Positions 15,490 to 23,093 of a stretch of 64,000 nt of DNA are shown here, piece after piece. Source of the DNA: Maricaulaceae bacterium EIL42A08 (GTDB lineage: Bacteria > Pseudomonadota > Alphaproteobacteria > Caulobacterales > Maricaulaceae); NCBI GenBank assembly GCA_024178355.1, contig JAMZNZ010000001.1, positions 248,001-312,000 on the forward strand, read 5' to 3'. The position numbers and the translations under genes are program-made. The notes under the pieces were generated by a model. That model worked only from the letters and a program-made list of their open reading frames with translations, had not been told where the DNA came from and ran no database searches. The first letter of the stretch is position 1, and each line of letters begins with the position of its first letter.

Positions 15490-16896
15490 GTGGGGCGCAG
15501 CGTGCGGAATGCGGTAACAGATCTCGCGACATTAAAGCCAATCGACCTTGACGCAGTCGAAAAAGAAATTCGCGTCCAGCGGGCTATTGATGAGCGCAAC
15601 ACACCCGAAGCTTCGAAAGAGGAAGTAGACCTAAGCTTTGCAAATACCATCGCTGACCGGCTCGGTTCGGCCGCTACGATAGCATCTAAAGACGCAATTG
15701 GACGCCTAGTCTACCAACGAACGCAAGCTGCCAAGGCGTGCGAAGGTCTTGACTTCGAAAAAGAGAAAAATCAGATCCGCAGTCGCCAAAGCGAAATTCG
15801 CGTAGAGATCCGTCGCGACGAAGACGACCTGAACTACGCATTCGAGCTGTTCCAAAGGTCGAAGGCATTTTTCGATCAGTACCGCGAGGAACGGAGCTTA
15901 GTGCGCCCTGCAAAGCGCGGCGAGCAATTTGGCACGCTAATGGCTTTCTTAGCGATAATCGCTAGCATCGAAGCGATCTTTAACGCGATTTTTCTCGCCC
16001 CCGTTGACCCTGCCGGGATTGTCTTCGGCTGGATTACGGCAGTTTTGATTTCCTTGGTGAATGTTGGATTGGGTTTCGCGGTCGGTAACGGATCGAAGCT
16101 CTTTAATAGCATAAGGATACACGCAAAAATCCTTGGTGCCACTATTGCTCTAATTGGTACGCCGTTGCTCTTCGCATTTCACTACTTGGTAATGAAATAC
16201 AGAGCCGAAATGAGCCTTCTTGGCGAAGAAGTGGAGGCTGGCGGCGAATATATCGGCTTGTCGGAGCTCTTCGAGCGGACCTGGGTCGCCATTTTGGAGC
16301 ACCCTTTTGCAGTTGGAGACATGATCTCATTTATCGTCTTCATCGTCGGCGTATTTATTGCGTGCCTAGCTATAAGAAAGGGATTTACAACCGGTGACCC
16401 GTACCCCGGTTACACGGCAGCTCAAGCCCAATTTGAAGTAAACCGCGCAGGCTTTGTTGACCGTCGCAATGGTCACCTTGATGAGCTGCAGTCTCTTAGA
16501 GATGACGTAATTGATCAGATTGATCAGTTCATTCGGGATGCTGACGCAGGAAAGACGAAAGCGCTCAACTGGGCGCAACAATCAAGAGCGCTGCTTCAAT
16601 CCTATCGAACCTTCACCAATTCAGTTGATACGACTGCTAGCCAATTGATCGAGCGCTATCTCGAACCGATCAAAGGACGAGAGAAAACAGCAGTTAGAAA
16701 GCGCCTCAAGGAGCGAATTGAACCAGCGTTAGCGCACGCCGCAGATATTGAAGCGTTGGTGGATGATGTGGTTGAGGCGGCAGAGCGAGGTGCGGAGGAC
16801 GCTAGAGAGGCACGTAGGGATGCTGACGAGCTGCGCACAGAAACCATCGCATCGATTGATAAGCAAATCGCTGATTTCAAAGAAAAGTTTGATTAA
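15490..16896 (+). CDS. Multi-TM coiled-coil membrane protein, first gene of the island operon (unknown family)
   Basis: I do not recognise the family. The 468 residues show an N-terminal helical part with charged coiled coil (EKEKNQIRSRQSEIRVEIRR, residues about 95-135). Four hydrophobic segments follow: LMAFLAIIASIEAIFNAIFLA, VFGWITAVLISLVNVGLGFAV, LGATIALIGTPLLFAFHYLV and MISFIVFIVGVFIACLAI (in the range 150-310). A long C-terminal helical/coiled-coil region ends AERGAEDAREARRDADELR. The architecture resembles a membrane scaffold or channel. Start is GTG at 15490 or 15502; GGGGCGCAGC favours 15502. The stop overlaps the next ATG (TAATG). It probably forms one envelope complex with the next three products. 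Confidence 0.72.
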   Translation: MGRSVRNAVTDLATLKPIDLDAVEKEIRVQRAIDERNTPEASKEEVDLSFANTIADRLGSAATIASKDAIGRLVYQRTQAAKACEGLDFEKEKNQIRSRQSEIRVEIRRDEDDLNYAFELFQRSKAFFDQYREERSLVRPAKRGEQFGTLMAFLAIIASIEAIFNAIFLAPVDPAGIVFGWITAVLISLVNVGLGFAVGNGSKLFNSIRIHAKILGATIALIGTPLLFAFHYLVMKYRAEMSLLGEEVEAGGEYIGLSELFERTWVAILEHPFAVGDMISFIVFIVGVFIACLAIRKGFTTGDPYPGYTAAQAQFEVNRAGFVDRRNGHLDELQSLRDDVIDQIDQFIRDADAGKTKALNWAQQSRALLQSYRTFTNSVDTTASQLIERYLEPIKGREKTAVRKRLKERIEPALAHAADIEALVDDVVEAAERGAEDAREARRDADELRTETIASIDKQIADFKEKFD

Positions 16897-17759
16897 TGGC
16901 ACGATCCAGAAGGAGACGTAGGTCCTCGTTCGCCTCAACGAACAACTGGCCAGTCATCATTAGTGCTGCTCTAGGGGTCGCCGTTTTAGCAGGCCTGACC
17001 GGTGTGATCCTTAGCTCTTCTCCTCCCGAGCGAGATGAGGACCGGTGCCTTGCTGATGTTGGGCCGTCTACGGTCGTGGCGGTGGTTGTAGACGCAAGCG
17101 AAGAGTTTAACGAAGTCCAGCGGCAAGCGCTAATGGATCGGTTTTACAGAGCACTTAGTCGAGCTGCGCCATCGGACGAGCCTTCAAGGCCGGTAGCCGG
17201 TGAGGTGCGCGTCGATGTGTATAATGCGAATGCCCCGCTAGGCGGGCTAATCGAGCCAGTTTTTTCTCAATGCTCCACGCCAAAATTGACTGGCCTACAG
17301 GCCCTCGCGGGCAACCCTTCCAGAGAAGAGCGCGAGTACGAAGAGGCCTTTGCGAGACCATTAGATGAGGCCGTTCGGGGTCTTACGACTGGTACAAGCA
17401 GTGAAACGTCGCCAATTCTAGAGAGCCTCACCGCGGCCGCTGAGAGGTCGTTTGCAGGGCGCGATGAGGCTCAGCAGAATAGCATTATCCTCATCTCGGA
17501 TCTTCTGCAGAACTCTAGCTTGGTCTCGTTCTATGGCCGCCAGCAGGTGCCTTCATTCGAGAGCTTTACGAGCCTGCCGGGGCGCAGTTCGGTTTCACCT
17601 GATCTGAAAGGAGCCGACCTGTGTCCGATCATAATCAACCGGTCCACTGAAAACGAAGACCGGCTCCAAACAACAAGACTTGTCGATTGGTGGGCGAACT
17701 ATGCAGACAGGATGCGAGGGCGCCTAGACATGGTATGTATTCGGGAGCTCCAACTGTGA
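16896..17759 (+). CDS. Membrane-anchored vWA-like protein of the island operon
   Basis: The 287-residue protein has an Arg-rich lead (ARSRRRRRSS), one membrane anchor (WPVIISAALGVAVLAGLTGVI, residues about 18-40) and then a domain placed outside the cytoplasm. This domain looks like a von Willebrand A fold: first strand VVAVVVDASEEF with a D-x-S MIDAS-like start, helix EVQRQALMDRFYRALSRA, and later strand NSIILISDLLQNSS. The MIDAS is incomplete, so metal binding is uncertain. Four cysteines (RCLADV, FSQCST, DLCPII, MVCIRE) fit disulfides in the periplasm. The ATG overlaps the previous stop and its own stop overlaps the next GTG (GTGA), so translation is coupled. Function unknown; a sensor role is inferred. 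Confidence 0.7.
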   Translation: MARSRRRRRSSFASTNNWPVIISAALGVAVLAGLTGVILSSSPPERDEDRCLADVGPSTVVAVVVDASEEFNEVQRQALMDRFYRALSRAAPSDEPSRPVAGEVRVDVYNANAPLGGLIEPVFSQCSTPKLTGLQALAGNPSREEREYEEAFARPLDEAVRGLTTGTSSETSPILESLTAAAERSFAGRDEAQQNSIILISDLLQNSSLVSFYGRQQVPSFESFTSLPGRSSVSPDLKGADLCPIIINRSTENEDRLQTTRLVDWWANYADRMRGRLDMVCIRELQL

Positions 17760-19066
17760 GCAAATCGACCAATAAGGAAGAAAACCGAGCAGAGTCAGTT
17801 CCCGAGGTGCCGGACCTGGAGCCAACGCTCGGATCTGCGCCAACTGGTGAGCAAGAGCCTGGGGCGACGAAGCCAAAAACCTCGATGAGGGCAACCGCTA
17901 AACCGAAGAGGCGCTCAACGGTACTCCCAAATCGTTTCAAGTCGCTCTTCCCTCAGGACATTGCGAGAATGAACGTGGCTGACGCACGTGAGCGCATTAC
18001 GTTCATAGGCGTCCTGGTTGGGGTGTCAGTCTTCATTTTCATCGGCAAAGCCTTTCTTGGCCTGCCGGCATGGATTGGTTTAGTAGTCTCAGCAGCCGGC
18101 GTATTCGGCTATGGGATCTTAGCTTGGCTGGACCGCAACAATCGAGTGCGAATGGATAAGGCCGGAGATAATTGCTACTATCTTGGCCTCACCTTCACTC
18201 TAACAAGCCTCGCGGCGGTTCTATACCGAATCGACTTTGATGTTTCGGTTGCCGAGTACATCATCTCAGGATTTGGCATCGCGATTGGCTCAACGATCTT
18301 CGGTATCATCGCGCGCCTAGTGCTAATTCAGTTCGTAGAGGAGCTGGATGATATTGAGCAGAAAGCTCGAACGAGGCTTACAGAAAGTGCAGACCAGCTT
18401 CGTGTGGACCTTGAGGATGCCACTAGCCGCTTCCAGGGCTTCATGATCTCCCTCCAAGATGAGGTGAAGGTGTCCATCGTCTCCATGACAAGCGAACAGG
18501 TGAAGCAGCAGCGTGAACTGGTCGGAGCAGTAGAAAGTGCGCTCAAAGATGCCATCGGCACCATGGAACAATCATCAAACAAGCTGGCCGACACACTAGG
18601 CGATCACTCAAAGGTCATCGCCGACTTCAACGCCGCTTCAAAGCGTAGTGCCAAGGCGGCTGACAATCTTGCTGAGAAGGTCAGCTCCATCGAGTTGCCA
18701 TACGACCAGTTGGAAGAAGGGGTTGGAAAGGTCGTTTCAGAGATTGATAAAATCCGTGAGGGCTTAAGCGACCTACCTTTGCTGGCAGCTGCTGAGAAAA
18801 TGGATGAGTACGCCCGCTCCACGCATGAGATGCATACCAAGGTCTCCGAATTGACATCCACAACTGGGCGCATGGTTGAACAGCTTGAGAAAATTAGCAC
18901 CAGCTTCGAGAAGACCGCAGACCAAAGCGGGGCTGCTAGCGACACTTTGCGAGAGACCGTCAAAGAGCTGCAGGAAGGCCTGAACTCTTTCCAGAAAGTT
19001 GCATCTGATTACGTGGATGGGATGACTGATGTAGCAGAGACGCTCGCGGAGAAGGTGGATGTCTGA
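17756..19066 (+). CDS. MotA/ZorA-like membrane protein with long coiled-coil tail
   Basis: The 436-residue protein has a Pro/Lys-rich cytoplasmic lead (about 60 residues), then hydrophobic segments FIGVLVGVSVFIFIGKAFLG, IGLVVSAAGVFGYGILAWL, YLGLTFTLTSLAAVLY and YIISGFGIAIGSTIFGIIA (about residues 75-200). The last helix pair, small-residue rich with G...G and T near the membrane, is in the style of MotA/TolQ/ExbB pore helices. A tail of more than 230 residues of heptad-like helix follows (QKARTRLTESADQLRVDLED, VKELQEGLNSFQKVASD). Three to four TM helices plus a long tail, directly followed by a MotB-like partner, is the ZorA/ZorB plan. GTG start at 17756 overlaps the preceding stop. Homology to ZorA is inferred from architecture, not shown. 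Confidence 0.68.
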   Translation: MSKSTNKEENRAESVPEVPDLEPTLGSAPTGEQEPGATKPKTSMRATAKPKRRSTVLPNRFKSLFPQDIARMNVADARERITFIGVLVGVSVFIFIGKAFLGLPAWIGLVVSAAGVFGYGILAWLDRNNRVRMDKAGDNCYYLGLTFTLTSLAAVLYRIDFDVSVAEYIISGFGIAIGSTIFGIIARLVLIQFVEELDDIEQKARTRLTESADQLRVDLEDATSRFQGFMISLQDEVKVSIVSMTSEQVKQQRELVGAVESALKDAIGTMEQSSNKLADTLGDHSKVIADFNAASKRSAKAADNLAEKVSSIELPYDQLEEGVGKVVSEIDKIREGLSDLPLLAAAEKMDEYARSTHEMHTKVSELTSTTGRMVEQLEKISTSFEKTADQSGAASDTLRETVKELQEGLNSFQKVASDYVDGMTDVAETLAEKVDV

Positions 19067-19958
19067 AGAGGCACACCTGCAAGCTCGGCACTATCGAAGG
19101 GGTACCATTCTTGGATTGACCCTCGCGGAGCTTCTTATGCTTTTGCTCTTCCTGTTTCTGCTAATCATGGCATTTGTGATCAACGAACGTGAAGAGCGAA
19201 TTGAACAGCTCGACGAGGAGCGAAGAGCATGGCGGGAAAATGTCCCACTCGCTACCGGGATTGTAATCCCACAACCTATCAGCACAGTGCTTCAACCCGC
19301 TGATCTTGATCGTCCAATAGAAGACCTCCGCGCAATTCGAGAGGAGCGAGATCAGCTTCAACAAGCAGTCAACGAGATCGCTGTGGAAGATCTCCAAGAC
19401 TTAATTGAACTCAAAGAGGCGCTTGAGGAACTTGCACATGACGTAGGGGTCGAAAGCCCTAGCCATGTGGTTGAAACGATTACTTCACTTGTTCAGCGCG
19501 CTAGCTCTATTCGGCCAGGTCAACGACCAGGCATCACACTTGAGGAAGGGCTTGAGGGGCTGGGAAGCGGTTTGGAGCCCTGCATTTGGATGCCATTCGA
19601 GGAAGGAGCCACCACTAGACGTGTGGCGTTCTCATACGTAGTGACGCTCCTTACGGACGGCATCAGAGTTTCAGAAGGAGACCCTGAGGCATTTAACCAA
19701 GCATGGACTGGGGATCTGCCTAGGATTCCTTCAGGCAGCATCATTAGTATTGATGAATTCAATCAGGCAACGCAGCGGTTCAAAGATGTTGGCAATTCCG
19801 GTGCTCCTGTTGCTGGAACAGATACTCCAAGGAGATGCCGTTTTTATGTGCGTCTTCAGAGATCGCGCCGACTCACTGATATAGACTTATATGACAATAT
19901 GATTCAGGGCGTTACCCAGAATTTCTTCAGAGGTTATCGCATTGAGATCGTCGACTGA
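19059..19958 (+). CDS. MotB/ZorB-like single-TM protein with novel C-terminal domain
   Basis: The 299-residue protein starts with a short cytoplasmic lead, then the membrane helix TLAELLMLLLFLFLLIMAFV (residues 21-40). Its position and acidic residue (Glu 24) copy the MotB/ExbD/ZorB pattern, although those proteins normally have Asp. A coiled coil follows (EREERIEQLDEERRAWREN, then EDLRAIREERDQLQQAVNEI). The C-terminal domain (residues about 175-299) has PCIWMPFEEG, SYVVTLLTDGI and RRCRFYVRLQRSR. It is not an OmpA-like peptidoglycan-binding domain as far as I can see. The ATG overlaps the MotA-like gene by 8 bases. The pair probably forms a proton-driven stator-like complex; this is inference. 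Confidence 0.68.
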   Translation: MSEEAHLQARHYRRGTILGLTLAELLMLLLFLFLLIMAFVINEREERIEQLDEERRAWRENVPLATGIVIPQPISTVLQPADLDRPIEDLRAIREERDQLQQAVNEIAVEDLQDLIELKEALEELAHDVGVESPSHVVETITSLVQRASSIRPGQRPGITLEEGLEGLGSGLEPCIWMPFEEGATTRRVAFSYVVTLLTDGIRVSEGDPEAFNQAWTGDLPRIPSGSIISIDEFNQATQRFKDVGNSGAPVAGTDTPRRCRFYVRLQRSRRLTDIDLYDNMIQGVTQNFFRGYRIEIVD

Positions 19959-20181
19959 AAGATCACTTGCAAGTTTAAGGCGCCTCAAAGCCGCAACGCT
20001 TCGGCGATCCGTTCAACGAAATGGCATCGAGCTTCCGTCAACCGAAGCAGTCGTCTTTGTGGAGGCATTTCCGACGCTTAAAGCGGCGAAGGCAGCTGTA
20101 ATTGCAGCTCGCAGAAGTCAGTTCATGCCACAGCTTCGGCGACTTTTCGCATTAGCGCGTCGCCAATTGGGAAACCCATGA
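19942..20181 (+). CDS. Small basic protein of the island operon, unknown
   Basis: The 79-residue protein starts at TTG 19942, 17 bases inside the MotB-like gene, and ends in the ATGA that begins the nuclease gene. Overlap at both ends, in an operon built of overlaps, supports it as real. It is strongly basic (SLRRLKAATLRRSVQRNG and RRSQFMPQLRRLFALARRQL) and likely all helix with no signal or membrane segment. It could bind nucleic acid or the complex's cytoplasmic tails. No family is recognised. The only other in-frame start is near the end, so if TTG is not used the frame would be spurious. Confidence 0.5.
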   Translation: MRSSTERSLASLRRLKAATLRRSVQRNGIELPSTEAVVFVEAFPTLKAAKAAVIAARRSQFMPQLRRLFALARRQLGNP

Positions 20182-20810
20182 CATACCTAAGCCTCTTAGT
20201 GGCAATTTTTGCCGTCCAGCAGCTCTCTGGGGATGCTGTGGTGATCGATGGTGATACATTGGCCTTAGGAGAGGATAGAATTCGCTTGCACGGAATTGAT
20301 GCACCTGAGAGTTCTCAATGGTGCAGGACACGGAACAACATCTGGGCCTGTGGCGAAGCAGCAACCGCTTACCTAACCGACCTGATTAACGAACAACCTG
20401 TCCGATGCGACGTGACGGACATTGATCGCTATGGGCGCAGCATCGGGATCTGTTACTCTCAGGACGTAACGCTGAACGAGCATATGGTCCGCTCGGGATT
20501 TGCTCTCGCCTACCGACAGTACTCGGTCGATTACATTGAAGCTGAACGGCTTGCCGCTTCAGAGAGCGTCGGAATGTGGGCAGGTAGCTTTGCTGCGCCG
20601 TGGGATTGGAGGCGTGGCGAGCGTGACACACAATATTCTTCGAGAAACCCGCTAGGCGCAGCCGGGGCTGAATTTGCGGACAAAGACTGTTCTGACTTCG
20701 CGAGTTGGGAAGAGGCGCAAGCGTTCTTCGAAGCCGCTGGTCTAGGAGACCCACATCGACTTGACGGAAACCGAGACGGTATCGCGTGCAACGCTTTGCA
20801 ACGAAATTGA
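20178..20810 (+). CDS. Exported thermonuclease (SNase) with C-terminal Excalibur calcium-binding motif
   Basis: The 210-residue protein has a short signal sequence (MTYLSLLVAIFAVQQLSG) and then a complete SNase domain: VVIDGDTLAL, RIRLHGIDAPES (with the catalytic Arg and Glu) and DRYGRSIGICY (second catalytic Arg), then MVRSGFALAYRQY. The C-terminus (residues about 172-208) is an Excalibur motif: DKDCSDFASWEEAQAFFEAAG and DGNRDGIACNAL. All catalytic positions that are lost in the lipoprotein at 1411 are present here, so it should be an active, calcium-dependent nuclease acting outside the cytoplasm. Its ATG overlaps the small basic gene (ATGA), making it the last member and the likely effector of the operon. 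Confidence 0.88.
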   Translation: MTYLSLLVAIFAVQQLSGDAVVIDGDTLALGEDRIRLHGIDAPESSQWCRTRNNIWACGEAATAYLTDLINEQPVRCDVTDIDRYGRSIGICYSQDVTLNEHMVRSGFALAYRQYSVDYIEAERLAASESVGMWAGSFAAPWDWRRGERDTQYSSRNPLGAAGAEFADKDCSDFASWEEAQAFFEAAGLGDPHRLDGNRDGIACNALQRN

Positions 20811-20993
20811 CCAAGAGTTCGGCAGGCCAACACATGTATCGTCATTGCAGACTTATTCTAGCGGAGTCCCCCGAAAATCGTGCGCCTCAACCAGGAGCAA
20901 ATTGACGCCTATTGCGCCCTGTTAATTGATCTGACCGGGCGCTTCTGCCCAGCATGATCTCGAATTCATACATGACACGCCGCAAAAAGCTTA

Positions 20994-21053
20994 GAGCGTC
21001 GGGTAAAACCTGAAATCACAAAGGTTCAGATCTACCAAGAAAACCCGACGCTC
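20994..21053. repeat. Long inverted repeat at the end of the nuclease operon and YadA-like gene
   Basis: The 11-bp arms GAGCGTCGGGT (20994-21004) and ACCCGACGCTC (21043-21053) are perfect complements, with a smaller inner pair CCTGAA/TTCAG. The right arm lies in the last codons of the minus-strand gene 21032-21670. It may act as a terminator between convergent genes, but no T-run follows. Confidence 0.5.
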
Positions 21054-21670
21054 ACCTTACCGGCGTTTCTGCCGCCATCGCCCTGGGCGTACGCTAGGCC
21101 AACATCGAAGCGTCCCTGGACACGGGCATAACTAACACCGAATGCTTGCTCGTTGCCGAATGCGCCGCTCGTAAGACCTACGCGGTTCGATGCTCCGTCA
21201 ACTGGCAGCTGGATTTCTAGCGCGGAGGCGACAGCTGAGGAGGAGTCGATCTGACTATTTATCGTCTCCATAGATGCAAGGCCTGCCTGCGACCTCACGA
21301 GGAATGATTGCTGTAACCTGTAAAGCGGCAACCCGAGTCCACTCTCTGTCCCCAGAAGGGTTGCTTCGCCAGTTTGAGCATCAATGACATAAAGATCTAC
21401 GTCAGTGGCACCACACTGGTTGGCGCTCGCGTAAATTAGTCCAGAAGTAGGATCGGGTTGAATATTCTGGAAAAACCTTGTGCCAGTGCCGCCGGAGGGT
21501 AACGCACAGGTTCCGAGGAGGCCTGATATATCAAAACGGCTTGTTTCACCTTCTTCGGGTGTCCAAAACACCATTTCGTCGGCATCCGGGGTTACAAAGG
21601 CAAATTCTTGGGATGCGGCGGCACTTGTGCAAATCGCTGCCAGTCCTGCTGAGATGAGAAACGCTTTCAT
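21032..21670 (-). CDS. Surface protein with YadA-type C-terminal membrane anchor
   Basis: The 212-residue protein has a signal peptide (FLISAGLAAICTSAAA), a middle domain with strand pairs such as FQNIQPDPTSGLIYASANQ and VDLYVIDAQTGEATLLGT that look like propeller or lectin-type blades, and a C-terminal domain of about 75 residues (INSQIDSSSAVASALEIQL, then AFGVSYARVQGRFDVGLAYA, ending VSVGFSW). That tail matches the YadA anchor, which trimerises to form a 12-strand barrel. Unlike usual trimeric adhesins there is no long stalk and only a tiny passenger. It is convergent with the nuclease operon in the island. It may change the cell surface, for example a phage receptor, but that is speculation. 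Confidence 0.62.
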   Translation of the reverse strand: MKAFLISAGLAAICTSAAASQEFAFVTPDADEMVFWTPEEGETSRFDISGLLGTCALPSGGTGTRFFQNIQPDPTSGLIYASANQCGATDVDLYVIDAQTGEATLLGTESGLGLPLYRLQQSFLVRSQAGLASMETINSQIDSSSAVASALEIQLPVDGASNRVGLTSGAFGNEQAFGVSYARVQGRFDVGLAYAQGDGGRNAGKVSVGFSW

Positions 21671-21770
21671 GATGCTCTCCTGTGCTGGCCGCAGGCTGAC
21701 AGAAGCGCGTTCAACTGTGAAGGGGTTTGGGAGCCGTAGATTGCGTTTAAATTGTCAAGCGCTCTCGACC

Positions 21771-22058
21771 CTATTTTTTGCGTGAGGCTTGCTCCGTATT
21801 TGCGCGAGACCTGATTAGGTGCCTAAAGTCCTTTTCCGCCTGAGACCGCCTGAGCCTCCTGTCTTCCTCGCTATCGACAGCGGCCTCTGGAGGCTCCCAT
21901 AGCATCCACGGGATAACCTTCCGTCCACATCGGCTACACACGCCCCGTCTGCGCGCAGCCTCCATCGCTGACACGTAGTCACCGTCTGGGGCTAGGCGTT
22001 TGCCTCCAGTGTGTCCGCAGCTCTGGCAGCTCGCGATTATGGCGTATGGCTCAGGCAT
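21771..22058 (-). CDS. Small zinc-ribbon protein
   Basis: The 95-residue protein has two CxxC knuckles (SCQSCGHTGG and GVCSRCGRKV), spaced to form one zinc ribbon, followed by a charged helical tail rich in Arg and Glu. The start at ATG 22058 is preferred to a TTG eight codons earlier. No enzyme domain is seen. Small zinc-ribbon proteins are common cargo of phages and islands and often bind nucleic acid or partner proteins. Function unknown. Confidence 0.5.
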   Translation of the reverse strand: MPEPYAIIASCQSCGHTGGKRLAPDGDYVSAMEAARRRGVCSRCGRKVIPWMLWEPPEAAVDSEEDRRLRRSQAEKDFRHLIRSRANTEQASRKK

Positions 22059-22136
22059 GCTGGTTGTGGGGCCAAGGTGCAAGGTCTACTGTTTATTCAT
22101 CATGGTTAGAGTGAGGTCACTTGGCAGTTTAAGATT

Positions 22137-22385
22137 ATGACTGAAAAAACGGACCAAGAAGACAATGACCTCGCTTTGAAATCTGCAGCGGCCCTCGCGC
22201 GGCACAACGGGCGAACACCAGTGGACCCAAACGACTTAGGCAAATACAAAGAAAAGTTGTTCTTCGACAATTTCCTCCTAGATTTGCCGTTCAGAGTCGC
22301 TTTGTATCTGATCGTGATGGCGGTGGGTGGCTTTCTTCTGATAGGCCTCACCCTAGGGCTTATGTGGTTGGGAGGACGGATTTAA
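22137..22385 (+). CDS. Small membrane protein, unknown
   Basis: The 82-residue protein has a charged N-terminal half (MTEKTDQEDNDLALKSAAAL) and one or two hydrophobic segments at the C-terminus (LPFRVALYLIVMAVGGFLLI then GLTLGLMWLGG). No conserved motif is recognised. It stands alone between the zinc-ribbon gene and a 312-base gap. It is plausible as a gene by codon pattern, but a weak call. Confidence 0.42.
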   Translation: MTEKTDQEDNDLALKSAAALARHNGRTPVDPNDLGKYKEKLFFDNFLLDLPFRVALYLIVMAVGGFLLIGLTLGLMWLGGRI

Positions 22386-22697
22386 AACGACATCACCTTT
22401 CGTTAATTCTTATAGCCTTTCGCACGCCCGCGTATAACTATGCGTTAGAGGCGAGCCTCGCGCTGACAGGTGGGTCAAAACAATACTATGTGCTCCGCTC
22501 CCCTTATCGAAAAAGAAGTGGGGTCAGTCAAATTCCCCCGCAATCTGTAGCGTTTCTTGATGTATAGAGCGCCACGAGCTTCCCCCGTGGGGGTCTGCGA
22601 TCTGTGGGGTCAGCCGAAGCAGGGGGTGGGGGTTAGTCTTTATCTAAAATTTCATTGGACTCTTGCCTGAATCCACCGGGATTCCCACCTTGGAACC
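22386..22697. other. Gene-poor spacer in the island
   Basis: These 312 bases show no convincing reading frame, RNA or repeat. GC-rich G-runs (GCAGGGGGTGGGGG) at about 22619-22632 are the only notable local feature. It probably carries the promoter of the next gene. Confidence 0.4.
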
Positions 22698-23024
22698 ATG
22701 ACGAGTGATACCAAAAAGTGCCGAACGTGCCATCAGCGTAAGCAAGCGTCAGAGTTCTACGCAAAGCGCAAGGACTGCAAAGCCTGTATCTCAGAGATCA
22801 ACAAAAAGGCGCGCGCCATGCGTTCTGATAACAAAGAGTTCCAACGCGCTGAGAACATTCGTCAGGCCAAAGGCATTAAGCCTTCAGTGGAAATGAACGA
22901 GGCCGATTGGGCGATCTGTCCCAAGTGTTATCAGCTCAAGCACCATTCTGAATTTCCAAAGCATACCGGACGCCAACGCAGGGTTTGTGGCGACTGCAAA
23001 GGAAGGCGCCTCCCGAACGTTTAA
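22698..23024 (+). CDS. Zinc-finger protein with two CxxC pairs
   Basis: The 108-residue protein contains KCRTCHQRKQASEFYAKR with a following CKAC, and later ICPKCYQLKHHSEF with VCGDCKGR. The form C-x2-C-x4-(S/A)EF...C-x2-C appears twice, a duplication of a small zinc-binding unit seen at the N-terminus of phage and island HNH endonucleases of the endonuclease VII type. No nuclease domain is attached here. It is followed 70 bases later by the serine recombinase. It may be a DNA-binding or recombination accessory factor; unproven. Confidence 0.55.
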   Translation: MTSDTKKCRTCHQRKQASEFYAKRKDCKACISEINKKARAMRSDNKEFQRAENIRQAKGIKPSVEMNEADWAICPKCYQLKHHSEFPKHTGRQRRVCGDCKGRRLPNV

Positions 23025-23093
23025 CAAAAAGCGACGAACGTTGCAGTTTGTGAATTTGGCTGTAGAATCCCCTCTCGAGGAGGAGACGCAGCC

